NCBI GenBank assembly: GCA_963924555.1
Contig: OZ004592.1
Span: forward strand, 4,402,001-4,466,000
DNA from: Crambe crambe
Taxonomy: Eukaryota > Porifera > Demospongiae > Poecilosclerida > Crambeidae
Direction of reading: 5' to 3'
Length of the DNA: 64,000 bases
Shown piece by piece: positions 29,101-37,311 of this stretch (positions within the stretch are counted from its first letter, which is position 1; the number at the start of each line of letters is the position of its first letter). Position numbers and translations under genes: made by a program. Under the pieces are notes generated by a model. The model was not told the DNA's origin, did not search any database, and worked only from the letters and a program-made list of their open reading frames with translations.

Positions 29101-32100
29101 TAATTTGCAGACTGGCAGATTTTTTTGTAATCATAAACAAGATGCAGCTGGCCAATAGCTCTCACAACTTAACCCCATTGTTCGTGAACTTCTTCAAATC
29201 AATCTACCGTAATTTGGCTTTTTTCGTTATTAAAATTATATTTTCGGATGCACATTACTATCCGAAAATAGCTAACTACACATCTGAAATCAAATATTGT
29301 TCTCATGAATTATTTGTAACATTAAATATTGCCAAACTCAGGTACTGTATTAAGTCTTTATATCTATACACTGTAAAATGAAAGTGTACACTGCACACAT
29401 ATGGTGTGTGTATAGAGACTATCTAGTGTACACTGCTCACATATGGTGTGTGTATAGAGACTATCTAGTGTACACTGCTCACACATAATGTATAGGGACT
29501 ATTTAGTGTACACTGCACACATATGGTGTGTGTATAGGGACTATTTAGTGTACACTGCACACATAATAGTGTGTATAGGGACTATCTAGTGTACACTGCA
29601 CACATAATAGTGTGTATAGAGACTATTTAGTGTACACTGCACACGTATTAGAACACAGCTCTGTATATTCACAATACAAAATCAGATCTTCTAAACCTCA
29701 TAATGCATCACAGGGATACTAAGTGCCTAACAGTAGGTTTACTAAGTGCCCCGGGCACTTAGTAAACCTACGGTTAGGCACTTAGTACCCTGTGGTGGGC
29801 AGCAATTAGAAATATTGTTATGAATCCATAGTAACCAACCAACCCCGCCTGGTGAGTGTGTGTTAGAAGACTTGTCAAAAAATGGTGAAAGCTAGTTTCT
29901 CGCCTCCTGACACTAGTGAGTACCAACTAAAGCCTAGAAAAGAGTAACAAGGCATAGGCGTAGGAAGCATGGGGGCCATGGGGGCCATGGCCCCCATGCT
30001 CTTTTATTCATGGGGGCCTGGCCCCCATGCCCTCTGAGCTACCAACTATACTCATTCTGACTGCAGGTTAGATATTTTTTTATAGGCTACTCCCTTGGTG
30101 ACCACAGGTTGTTACAAAGGGGGATACTTTAGAGTAGTAAGCATTTTTGGCTTTGTGGGAGGGGCCCTACCGCACCCTCCCCCGGCTCGCTGTTGGCCTA
30201 TGGCCACGTGATCGGTGAACTTCCCCCCAAGGTGAAATTCCTAGATGAAACCCTCTTATTACATGTGATTGGTGCCCCCATGCTCTAAATCATCTTCCTA
30301 CACCTATGCAAGGTACCGAAGGCAGCGTAGAAAGCTTAGTTAGTTCATATTTTCAAGCGTATAAGCTAGAAAGCCTACCTTAGTTCCAGTGATTTTCAGC
30401 TGCTGGATTTTCGGTGCACGAAGCTTTCATGGCTGACTAGCTAAACTTTAGCGATTCATTTGAAGCCTTTCTAAGTTCCAAAACTATGTTGCTATGTTCT
30501 AAATAAGTTAGGCAACTTGACCAACGGGATCTAAGTTATTTAGAGACCCTCGGGCCCTTGGTAGCGCCCTCGCTGCGCTCGGGTCGCTACAGCCCAGGGC
30601 CCTTGGGTCTCTAAATAACTTAGATCCCTAGGTCTCGTTGTCTAAGTATTATATAGTGTGTATAGAGACTATTTAGTGTACACTGCACACATGTAGAGTG
30701 TGTATAAAGACTATTTAGTGTACACTGCACACATATAGAGTGTGTATAAAGACTATCTAGTGTACACTGCACACATGTAGAGTGTGTATAGGGACTATCT
30801 AGTGTATACTGCACACATATGGTGTGTGTATAGGGACTATCTAGTGTACACTGCACACGTAATAGTGTGTGTATAAAGACTATTTAGTGTACACTGCACA
30901 CATATAGTGTGTGTATAGGGACTATCTAGTGTACACTGCACAGAGTGTGTGTGTGTTGCGACATTTTAGTGTGCATATAATATAACGCTTCTGTATGTAC
31001 ACTCACATATTGTGTTTCAAATTGTCTGTTCTCTGATGATAAGGAGAATTCATCAATGTAAAAGCCGCGGCGTAAGCTATCTATTTCAGAGTAAAATCCC
31101 AATCCCTCTATGACAGTGGACTGCACTGTTCCCTCAGCGTTGTTCGGGTCCTGGGAGAGTGTGACAGTAGCACCCAACAATCCTTCCAAATCAGTGCAAG
31201 CAAAATGCCATCTGCATAAAAATTTTATTCACAGGTATAATATAATATTATAAAATACTTTAACCCCATAAGCACTACCCTTCACCACTAAAATCAAAAG
31301 AGTCAAAGTCTGTAGCTCCAAAGCCAAATATATCGCCAACCAATTAACTGAAGAAATTAACAATAACGAACTCAACAAAACTATCAACACCAACAACCCC
31401 ATAGCATCTGCTAATCAACTATGGAACCCCAATTGAGCCAATTTTCCTACTGCCCCCACAAATAGTAATAAATTTATCGAAGTTAAACTCTCTCTCTCTA
31501 ACCAAGTTAAAACCCCAAAAAGAAAAGAAAATTCTAGAACACCAAATCCAATATCCCTTTAGAATCCCCACAGTTGAAAAAAAAAAACGTCAATCCTAAT
31601 GTTACCCCCGAAACAGCACTCTCCCTAGATAAACCAGCCACCTCTATTATCAAAGCCCGAGTCCATCCTAAAACTGAAAACCCACATATTGACATTAATG
31701 CATAAATCAAAACATAAACCAAACACTTTCAAAAGACCTCAAAGACCCCAAAATACAAAAACCCCATATGCCCTACCCCACTATAAGCCAATAAATGCTT
31801 CATCTTCACTTGATTTAAAGTCCCTATCGCCCCAACAATTATTGATAAAACCCCCACTACATAAAAGAACACTGCTCACTAAACCCACCTGAACTAAAAC
31901 CGAAAATACTGCTATTTTAGGCATTACTGCTGTCGTTATCATAAGAGCCCCTTCATAAACATCTGGAGCCCACATATGAAAAGGAACCCCACATAATTTA
32001 AACAATATTATCAATACCTTCCCCACATGCCCCCTTGGACCCCCCTTTCTCCCACCATCCCATATAATAAAGCACACCAAATAAAATAACCCAGACCTAA

Positions 32101-33883
32101 AATAAATACTTAACCCCACTCCCGCACTATAAGCACTACCCTTCTCCACTAAAATCAAAAGAGTCAAAGTCTGTAGCTCCAAAGCCGAATATAATTGCCA
32201 ACCAATTAACCGAAGAAACTAACAATAACGAAACTATCAACACCAACAACCCCATAGCATCCGCTGATCAACTATGGAACCCCAATTGAGCTGATTTTCC
32301 TACCACCTCCACAAATAGTAATAATCAAAGTTATCTAATCAAGTTAAGACCCCAAAAAGAGTAGAAAATTCTAAAGCACCAAACTCTTTCACCATCAAAA
32401 GCATATCCAATATCCCCCACTAGGCCTTGGCACATTCTGCTCAAAAAATTGGCTATTATGCTATTCTTCTATGCTCAAAAAATCATGTTATTATGCTCGT
32501 GTGTAAAGTTATTATGCATAATGTGCCAAGGCCTATCCCCCACCCTATTTATCAACAATGGCCTATAATGATGAAAAATTTGTACATCAAATTTCATGAC
32601 CACAATCAAGAGTTGTGTGAGTGGGAAAACTGTTTTTATCATACAGGAGAGTTAAGCTTTATTGATAACGATAATCTATACATGTTAAATAGCTATACAT
32701 GCACCTGTCATCATCAATGATACGATCTTCATTGGAGTAGTCCCAAAAGGAGGCCAGTACTGGGAATGGAGTACGTGGATTGGAACTGAGTGAGATGGAG
32801 CGCCAACCAATGTTCTTGATCCGCAAGGCAATGGCCATGCTGTGACCAAAAGGAAGCTTGTATCCCAGGCATAAAAATGGGTAGTCTGAAATTCTCACTC
32901 TAATCAATATAAAGTAATTTGCTGAATTAACAATGAAACTTTTGTCATGCATTCTGAGATGATTGACTATCTCTCTACCAAATTTCAGGACCACATCTAG
33001 TAGTGGTCATGGGTTATGTGAAGTAAAAATAGTAGACTGGGAAAATTTCGATGTTGATTTATTTTCGTGGTCATATTCAACAATGAAATTAATCACATGA
33101 AAATTAATCACCTAATGAAAAGCTAATTATAAGTAGCTGTAGCAACGAAAATGAAAATTGAAAACATGAATTATTATCTAACTAAAATTTCCCAATTTAC
33201 AGTACGATACAGTCGGTGTTTATAATCACTTACGCATTCTCTGTTCCACTGGGATAAGGTGCTCTGGTACGGCTATCCTGAATCTACAGTGATGGATCGT
33301 AGAGTGAATAGTTGGATGATATAACAGCTTTTCTTGCTAAACTACAGAGCTGAAGGGGCTACACACAGTGGAGTAATGGTGGAGCAAGCCCTCCATCGAG
33401 ACAGCTAGCTGTTGAAAACAGGAGCATTGCCTTAATGCATAGCTGATCTCTTAATTTTTGCATATCCAAATTGTCCCACTGAGTTTGGATATAAGTATAT
33501 GCGAGGGTCCACAATATTAACATACATATAAGGAGTAACGGCCACAGAAGGCCTCTTCATTAGTTCTCATAGGAGCAGCTCCATCCCAGGCTGTCCACAA
33601 CTGTGAAGTAGAGCTCTCAAAACCATGAATGTCCCTGAAGTGAGAGTACCCCAACTCCTGGCCAAATGCCTCCTCACACATACCACTAAAGAGATTAGTG
33701 ATTGTGGTGTTCAAGGTACCTGAAAATGAAATTGGTAAGGTATGACTGCAGCAGCAAATTACAAGGCCAGTATAAATGCAGCTATTGAGCCCAAGAGCTT
33801 AATGTATAGCTAGCTTAAATGAAACCAATTTGAATTCAAAGCAGGATAGCTAAAACCGAGTTCCTCATTTGTGTCTGTGTGTG

Positions 33884-33915
<32 letters not shown>

Positions 33916-36900
33916 TTGTTGTTGTTTTTGATGCTGTAAAAAAAAAAACAACCGCCCATCTTCCCCACTGAAAAACTTCTCCTCCACACTACAATTATGA
34001 ATACAGCTAAGAACATACCTAACTGCATCACTGACATGGGTTGACTCTCCCTTCCTCCCCACTCTACAACAACCATGGGATCTTCATCTCCAGTAATTGC
34101 TGATATATTAATGGACACCTCCAATCGCTGAACTTCAAACATTCCAGCTGTGCGCAGTTCAATCTGCTGTGACTCTCGCACGGACTGCCGTGTCTCCTTG
34201 TAAGTGAAGTTTGTGTCATGCATGAGGACTCCAACCTAATAACAGACAATAAATTATTCTTGTGTAGTGTGACTGTAGCTATCCCCAGGCTGAAATGTCG
34301 AATGTGAAAGCTAGTTTTACATAGCATATGCAACTAGTTGAGAGTAGTAACAACAACATCAGTGTGTTATTACAGCTTATTATAACTAAACTAAAACAGT
34401 CTGTGTAGTCACCTACAAATAGGGACCATCCAATTGGCTAACTGTAGTAGCCAGCCTCACATTGAACTTTGTACTTAATTATTATACAGTGGAATCTCTG
34501 ACAAAGGACCCTTCCACAACCTTCCAACAAAGTGTTCTTTTGGGCCCCTTTTCCATAGCATTAGTACATTTTTAACCAAAAAGGACAACCTCTCTACGTA
34601 CAAAGGACAAAGTGGCTGATCCCAAAGTGTCCTTTACTCAGAGGATCCACTGTGAGTACCCTTCTTTTCTGTGTATCTAGTAGCCACTATAATGTTGTAC
34701 ACCTCAGCTAATTACCTGCATATAATCACCTCCAAGGCCTTCTTTAAACTCAGCTACAAGTAGATAATTTTCTTCCTGTTCCAAATGCAGTGTTTCAGCC
34801 TTTTGGTGATCATATCGATTGAACTGAGTGAATCCAGTGGGTTGTGAACTTAGTATGATCCTGTGAAATAATAACGATCATAAAATTAACATTATTGGCA
34901 GCTAGCTATTAGCAGACCTGTTCACTTCAGAAATGTTGTTTCCTTCTGTGAACCACACCCCTCCTTCATCATCATTGGTCATGAAGAAAGTATGATTCCC
35001 ACTGGTATGAGGGTTAAAAAAGGCGGTGAATCTGGCTCCATAGTTATTACCCCTCCTGCATGAGTGAGTGATACAAGCACATTAGAGAACTTAAAATACC
35101 ACTTAAAACCTACTGTACCTTAAATTTAGTGGACTGGTGCTATAGGAAGGGTAAGTACTCAGGAAATCCGGTTGATGGGGATATTTGCGATTTGATTGCA
35201 GATACGATAATCTGTTTCCAGAAATGCCATTATATTGAAGATAGTTGACTCCACGAGAACCTATAGGATAATGAATGGTGTATTATCCTCTTCCTTCCTT
35301 CCTTAATTGAGAATCTCTATCAAGTTCTCTCTATAATTAGCTATTTCCTTGGCTATATTGTACCTTTGAATCTGTAGCCTTCTTCTGTAGAGGAGTAGGT
35401 CATGTTTTCATCAGCAATAGCAGGAGAGTCCAGAGGAGGGTCACCTGTCCAACATCTAATCTCAGTGGATGAACTAGAAATCACCTGCACACATACAAAC
35501 ACAAGTCAAAAAGATTCACCAAGAGTATTATGCAGCTCTGCATGTATACTACTGGTTATAGGGTTATGGCTCTGATGTGAGTCATACAGCTAACTGCCAT
35601 CGAGGGGGGGGGGGGGGGGGGGGGGGGGAATTATCAATACATCATGACCACACTGTACCTGACAGGGAATGCCATCAATGTCCACCGTGACCTCCTCCAG
35701 GCTATCAGTGTCAAAGCCTGTTCCAGTGATGGTGAGCAGAGTGCCTCCATTCACACTACCCATCGGAGGAGTTATGCCATGAATATCTGCAATAGATAAT
35801 AGTCATTACTCAGCACTTATTATACTTAGTAATGAATAATCATTACAGTGTGTTATTTAGTAATCAGTGCATTGCTGCATTGCACATCTGTAGCACTATG
35901 CATAATAATGAATAACCTTAAAATGCAGTGTTTTGATCAAATCATGGGTTAGCTATGGAGCTCTATATGCCATTGACACACTACTTTAATAATACAAACC
36001 CGGGAGGATCTCTTGTACAAGTACATGTATTGTCTGTGTCAGATCCATACCTGGAAAGATCTCATACATGGCAAGTGACCAGTCATACATGGGGTAGAGG
36101 GATTGACTGTGGTTCCATGTGCGTCCAGATGAACCACTCAACACCATGCTAGCATTCCATGGCCCTGCTCTTCGCTCGGTACTCAAACACTTGACATATG
36201 TCAGTGAGTTTCGATAGGCCATTCCAAAGTGTCTATTAGTCTCCTTGTTGCGCGTTTCACAGACTCCTTCTCCCAGGAGTACGGAGCTGTATGTGTTATA
36301 GTTCCGTGACGTACGGTATCCACCCAACTCAACCATCACAGAAATTGGACCAGATTGTGGAAGAACACTCCTTACCTATGGAGAGTGTGAACATGATTGT
36401 ATAAGTTATATAAACATGAACTACTAAGGTTGGAACACTTCAAAACTGTTGAGACTTCTGTGTTCAACTTGGAGGATATAACTCATTTTTCTGAATCATC
36501 TGAAGTTCAGTAGCTAGCAAGGCTTTTACCTGGGGTGTGTATGACCAGTGATAAAGAAACTGGTTTTGAGTTCCAGTGCTAGATGAAAGTACATTATTGG
36601 TAATAATGCTGGCTTGTAAGGAACTGTAGGTTGCTTCTTCTTGGGCATCTGGATGAGGTTCTGTGATACACTCCAGGCGTCTTAGTGAGCTGGTGTACCT
36701 ACAGGTTGGAAGGGATTGAGCCAGTTAAACTTTGGTTGGCTGGTGCAATATCCATAGCATGTATCACTGAGTGGCTGATTTGGATTTGAAGGTGGGGCAG
36801 TGGCTAGCTAAGCTCTCTGCAGTGTACTCACTGTCTGACTATACATGGTACTTGGCCAATGAACACAAGATTCTGTGATACATAGCCATCTGTTGCAAAT

Positions 36901-37106
36901 CCATTTCCATACAAGTTGACTACAGTTCCTCCAGCTATGCTGCCACGACGAGGCCAGATCCAGTGTACTGTAGCTAAAACAATAGTTAAGCTAGCTGAAT
37001 TGGTTTGATCAGGCATCTAGATAGACTATATCTACTCACCTCTTCCTTTGACAGAATTAAAACATAGGATAACCAGAAGAACGAAAAAGCGACTATCGAT
37101 CTTCAT
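2244..37106 (-). CDS. PKHD1L1: Fibrocystin-L (PKHD1L1)-like giant type I membrane protein
   Basis: A 69-exon model of about 5,230 residues; exon coordinates are given in the block entries below. The start at 37106 gives a signal peptide (MKIDSRFFVLLVILCFNSVKG). Order of domains: two IPT, PA14, four more IPT, cupredoxin-like and LamG-like modules with one more IPT, five IPT, G8, parallel beta-helix repeats, second G8, second beta-helix, stalk, one membrane helix, KKKKRK stop-transfer and a Ser/Pro-rich tail. This is the fibrocystin-L architecture; human PKHD1L1 is about 4,240 residues, so this protein is longer. Family members are large surface proteins with most mass extracellular; human PKHD1L1 coats hair-cell stereocilia. 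The role here is unknown. Joins at all exons I tested keep frame, and the total is divisible by three. One intron uses a GC donor. The last two small exons (2516-2566, 2244-2379) rest on frame and splice signals alone. Confidence 0.9.
7122..7250. repeat. AAAT microsatellite
   Basis: About 30 near-perfect aaat repeats in a fibrocystin-L-like intron. Confidence 0.95.
11655..12005. repeat. Short tandem repeat, unit about 20 bp
   Basis: About 17 copies of a unit close to attgagtccaatgtcatttc fill most of the intron between the 11461-11640 and 12048-12240 exons. Higher-order pairs (tccaatg then tctaatg) alternate in the middle. Confidence 0.9.
12280..12470. repeat. Purine-rich tandem repeat
   Basis: Repeated aaacaggaataagagaaaac and agatagtgcagtgagaaaac blocks, unit about 50-55 bp, in a fibrocystin-L-like intron. 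Confidence 0.8.
12746..12912. mobile_element. MITE-like element, copy 1
   Basis: A 167-bp element with imperfect terminal inverted repeats (agccctgtttacacg at one end and cgtgtaaacatggct at the other), flanked by TAA on both sides. A second copy lies at 41053-41217. It has no coding capacity. The 3-bp target duplication would fit a PIF/Harbinger-type origin, but that is inference. Confidence 0.8.
13428..16526 (-). other. PKHD1L1: Fibrocystin-L-like gene, first parallel beta-helix region
   Basis: Exons 16313-16526, 15987-16156, 15660-15804, 15344-15538, 14781-15032, 14444-14644, 14037-14194, 13793-13954 and 13428-13589. It opens with VRFGGQAFRLGRYSIHFHLS and SYVKHCSIHHSFNRAITAHG, the post-G8 beta-helix signature of PKHD1/PKHD1L1/CEMIP proteins. 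Intron 16527-16938 carries a short tandem repeat. Confidence 0.85.
16649..16803. repeat. Tandem repeat, unit about 30 bp
   Basis: Five copies of a unit containing gtagagtttagtatatcttg and ggtatacaa, in a fibrocystin-L-like intron. Confidence 0.9.
16939..19663 (-). other. PKHD1L1: Fibrocystin-L-like gene, five IPT followed by first G8 domain
   Basis: Exons 17954-19663, 17782-17874, 17487-17669, 17140-17252 and 16939-17089. The long exon encodes five IPT units (for example SIMPGSGSVLGGSELVILGN and ISPAMGGTAGGTMVTLTGSG). The G8 domain then starts (WGGGALPGLGESVYIRLGQT, LLLIEGVLIFSD) and continues through VTWTRLAETA, VDWEAGDRIVVAPTQ and VGLLSHNVIVQG. G8 domains are named for conserved glycines and are shared with KIAA1199/CEMIP and TMEM2. 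Confidence 0.85.
19761..23953 (-). other. PKHD1L1: Fibrocystin-L-like gene, cupredoxin-like modules with inserted LamG-like domain
   Basis: Exons 23694-23953, 21826-23575, 21524-21707, 21054-21236, 20776-20946, 20258-20368, 20030-20194 and 19761-19892. Four modules resemble blue-copper (phytocyanin/plastocyanin) folds. Two of them keep His plus a C-x4-H-x4-M site: CSVGDHCQRGM at 20830-20862 and CSVAGHCSAGM at 20039-20071. In the module of exon 24 the aligned stretch reads DSIVGGCSAGR, so all three ligands are changed. The long 21826-23575 exon encodes an IPT-like stretch and then, at about 22020-22900, a LamG/jellyroll-like domain (SPLAYWSLQADYY, FAMEFWLKF, WTDWHHVYISWQ, FRGYLDEVAYYSKPL). Confidence 0.7.
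20396..20654. mobile_element. MITE-like element with internal tandem repeats
   Basis: Perfect 18-bp terminal inverted repeats (taaaacttctctagatac at 20396-20413 and its complement at 20637-20654) enclose seven or so copies of a unit built from agaagaatttttaagcta and gaattcttttcatag. It lies in the intron between the 20776-20946 and 20258-20368 exons. Confidence 0.75.
24190..25707 (-). other. PKHD1L1: Fibrocystin-L-like gene, IPT block
   Basis: Exons 24871-25707, 24428-24627 and 24190-24363. Four IPT/TIG starts are visible: SVHPQQASAGDTITVIGSSF, NIAPSRGSQGGSTEILITGT, SVTPTSGSLQGGTIVTITGV and, across the 24428/24363 junction, SLFGGQVIAISGRGFG. IPT domains are immunoglobulin-like folds common in receptor ectodomains. 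Confidence 0.85.
27285..28880 (-). CDS. POT/SLC15-type proton-coupled transporter, intronless
   Basis: A single exon of 531 residues with about 12 hydrophobic segments. The pattern FTYWEDKRYSRIDFAMKKFG followed by GPFTVEEVEDVKTFGR is characteristic of POT-family (peptide/histidine/nitrate transporter) proteins of SLC15A4-like type, which move small peptides or histidine with protons across plasma or endolysosomal membranes. The substrate here is not predictable, and the usual N-terminal ExxER proton-coupling motif is not obvious. The length fits the family (500-600). It is encoded on the same strand inside a fibrocystin-L-like intron whose flanking exons join in frame, so it is a nested gene needing its own promoter, presumably upstream of 28880. 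The frame is intact, with no sign of decay. Confidence 0.85.
   Translation of the reverse strand: MKISSYKGLIVVFILSFLSQAILNFLLYNHKHNVLIANKPFHGSEIFASSLLLYPVFGWIADVYWGRYKMIRRSLWVMWLTAVTLSLVSIIPDDLPHATKITEMTDIIILVVMSLSLGGFQANILQFGIDQLPDASSDDLVAFLDLYVWVWCTSIVVVLYSQNCICLKYDALAKLLLPAFLTLALCLDFLLNHWLIKEPTSENPFKLIYKVVRFALKNKHPRLRSAFTYWEDKRYSRIDFAMKKFGGPFTVEEVEDVKTFGRVIIIMVILSFFVGFLTNFDAVASGLIYHLKSTPLLQDDKIHCPKYSSCFERVATYYTGDLAMIVFIPFYRLTLHRLIRRRSILIKFNLGLFVALLKVIGELCLEVIGHTKLSANATNITCLLASKEANYSPSNSLPLDYKWLMIPNTIYGISIYLMLSSTLQFICSQSPYSMKGLIFGSMYGFIGLSFGISALILFPLVSAVHKWPLSRYGCGVWYLLSASIILLLIFLLLSLLSWRYKKRQRSDYQPSEHMFAINYYDQVLNNSMESS
29709..29794. repeat. 86-bp near-perfect palindrome
   Basis: Two arms of about 43 bp meet at cccgggc (about 29750). 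Each arm contains actaagtgcctaac and gtaggtttactaagtgccc or their complements. There is almost no loop, so it would extrude as a cruciform. Confidence 0.85.
29952..30309. mobile_element. MITE-like element with GCATAGG ends
   Basis: Ends gcataggcgtaggaag and cttcctacacctatgc are inverted repeats with one mismatch. Next to them are gcatgggggcc/gcccccatgc inner repeats. It is about 358 bp with no coding frame. Confidence 0.6.
30508..30645. mobile_element. Foldback element, copy 1
   Basis: A 138-bp inverted repeat, from ttaggcaacttgacc at one end to ggtctcgttgtctaa at the other, with a central gtagcgccctcgctgcgctc stem. It is related to 46281-46422. Confidence 0.8.
31262..32420 (-). pseudogene. 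nad2: Nuclear mitochondrial insertion (nad2 fragment), partly duplicated
   Basis: On the minus strand the sequence translates as NADH dehydrogenase subunit 2: ELQTLTLLILVEKGSAYSAG, then FKLCGVPFHMWAPDVYEGAL and, further on, MSICGFSVLGWTRALIIEVA. The base composition (C-rich on the plus strand) differs sharply from the surroundings. The N-terminal part occurs twice, at about 32128-32420 and again, diverged, at about 31262-31558, downstream of the middle part. Frameshifts and stops rule out function. It lies inside a fibrocystin-L-like intron. Confidence 0.9.
33035..33213. repeat. Dispersed AT-rich repeat, copy 1
   Basis: Shares ttattttcgtggtcatattc, aagctaattataagtagc and aaaatttcccaatttacagta with the block at 53720-53872. 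The ends are imperfectly complementary, so a MITE origin is likely. Confidence 0.6.
33886..33929. repeat. GTT microsatellite
   Basis: About 14 gtt repeats beside an exon of the fibrocystin-L-like gene, within the intron. Confidence 0.9.
34019..35260 (-). other. PKHD1L1: Fibrocystin-L-like gene, PA14 block
   Basis: Exons 35119-35260, 34918-35055, 34716-34860 and 34019-34235. The translated stretch includes ARFTAFFNPHTSGNHTFFMT and TNDDEGGVWF, typical of a PA14 beta-barrel, followed by ENYLLVAEFKEGLGGDYMQV. PA14 domains bind carbohydrate in several families. Animal PKHD1L1 proteins carry one near the N-terminus, which supports this gene's identity and order. Confidence 0.8.
34487..34652. mobile_element. 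MITE-like element with CAGTGGAAT ends
   Basis: A 166-bp segment starting cagtggaatctctgac and ending actcagaggatccactg, imperfect inverted repeats. Inner copies of aaaggac/gtccttt add further pairing. A similar but less complete element lies at about 55168-55262. Confidence 0.6.
35364..37106 (-). other. PKHD1L1: Fibrocystin-L-like gene, N-terminal block: signal peptide and two IPT
   Basis: Exons 37040-37106, 36832-36973, 36530-36698, 36051-36375, 35659-35786 and 35364-35484. Exon 2 has the first IPT (WPRRGSIAGGTVVNLYGNGF). Exon 5 has a second one (ITPPMGSVNGGTLLTITGTG). Between them, exons 3-4 encode a Cys-containing region I do not recognise. The intron between exons 4 and 5 is otherwise empty, and the 35.5-35.65 kb intron holds a 25-bp G run. 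Confidence 0.8.
35604..35628. repeat. 25-bp G homopolymer
   Basis: An uninterrupted G run in an intron; its length is uncertain in any sequencing data. Confidence 0.9.
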
Positions 37107-37213
37107 GACCAGTGACATCAGTCAGTCGAGAGTAACAGAATTATCTAGTTACGTACGCATGGTCCCATCGAGCCCCTCCCACGAGCTAGGTAGATCCACC
37201 CATTACCATAATT

Positions 37214-37225
37214 TGCGCATGCTCA
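37214..37225. promoter_or_regulatory. TGCGCATGC motif upstream of the fibrocystin-L-like start
   Basis: The sequence tgcgcatgctca lies 108 bp upstream of the start codon at 37106. It matches part of the vertebrate NRF-1 palindrome. The same 12-mer occurs at 50555 and 57005. The regulatory role is inferred from position and recurrence. Confidence 0.4.
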
Positions 37226-37311
37226 GTTGACTTCGATAGTGCATACATATATACATGATGTACAAAAAGTTCTTATAGCATAAAAGTTTAATACGGTCAT
37301 AGTAGGTAACA

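Larger units (their letters stand above)
29375..30950. repeat. Minisatellite, unit about 46-48 bp, in two blocks
   Basis: Blocks 29375-29650 and 30650-30950 contain about six copies each of a unit with agtgtacactgcacacatat and gtgtgtatagagactatcta. The two blocks share the same unit and orientation. About 1 kb of other elements, described separately, separates them. Confidence 0.9.
25856..33719 (-). other. PKHD1L1: Fibrocystin-L-like gene, middle linker exons with two large introns
   Basis: Exons 33540-33719, 33234-33277, 32705-32885, 31007-31211, 26548-26725, 26361-26482, 26013-26216 and 25856-25927. No named domain is recognised, but frame is kept throughout. The 32704-31212 intron contains the nad2 insertion. 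The 31006-26726 intron (4,281 bp, phase 0 on both sides) contains the nested transporter gene and several repeats. Confidence 0.75.

Noticed and set aside
30620-30856. Open frame with repeated YTHSTCVQCTLDS
   Set aside because: It is produced by the minisatellite unit, whose length happens to keep frame in places; it has no start context or homology.
31781-32182. 133-residue frame as a functional NADH dehydrogenase gene
   Set aside because: It is a fragment of nad2 in an intron, broken on both sides, with a second diverged copy of its start nearby; this is a nuclear copy of mitochondrial DNA.
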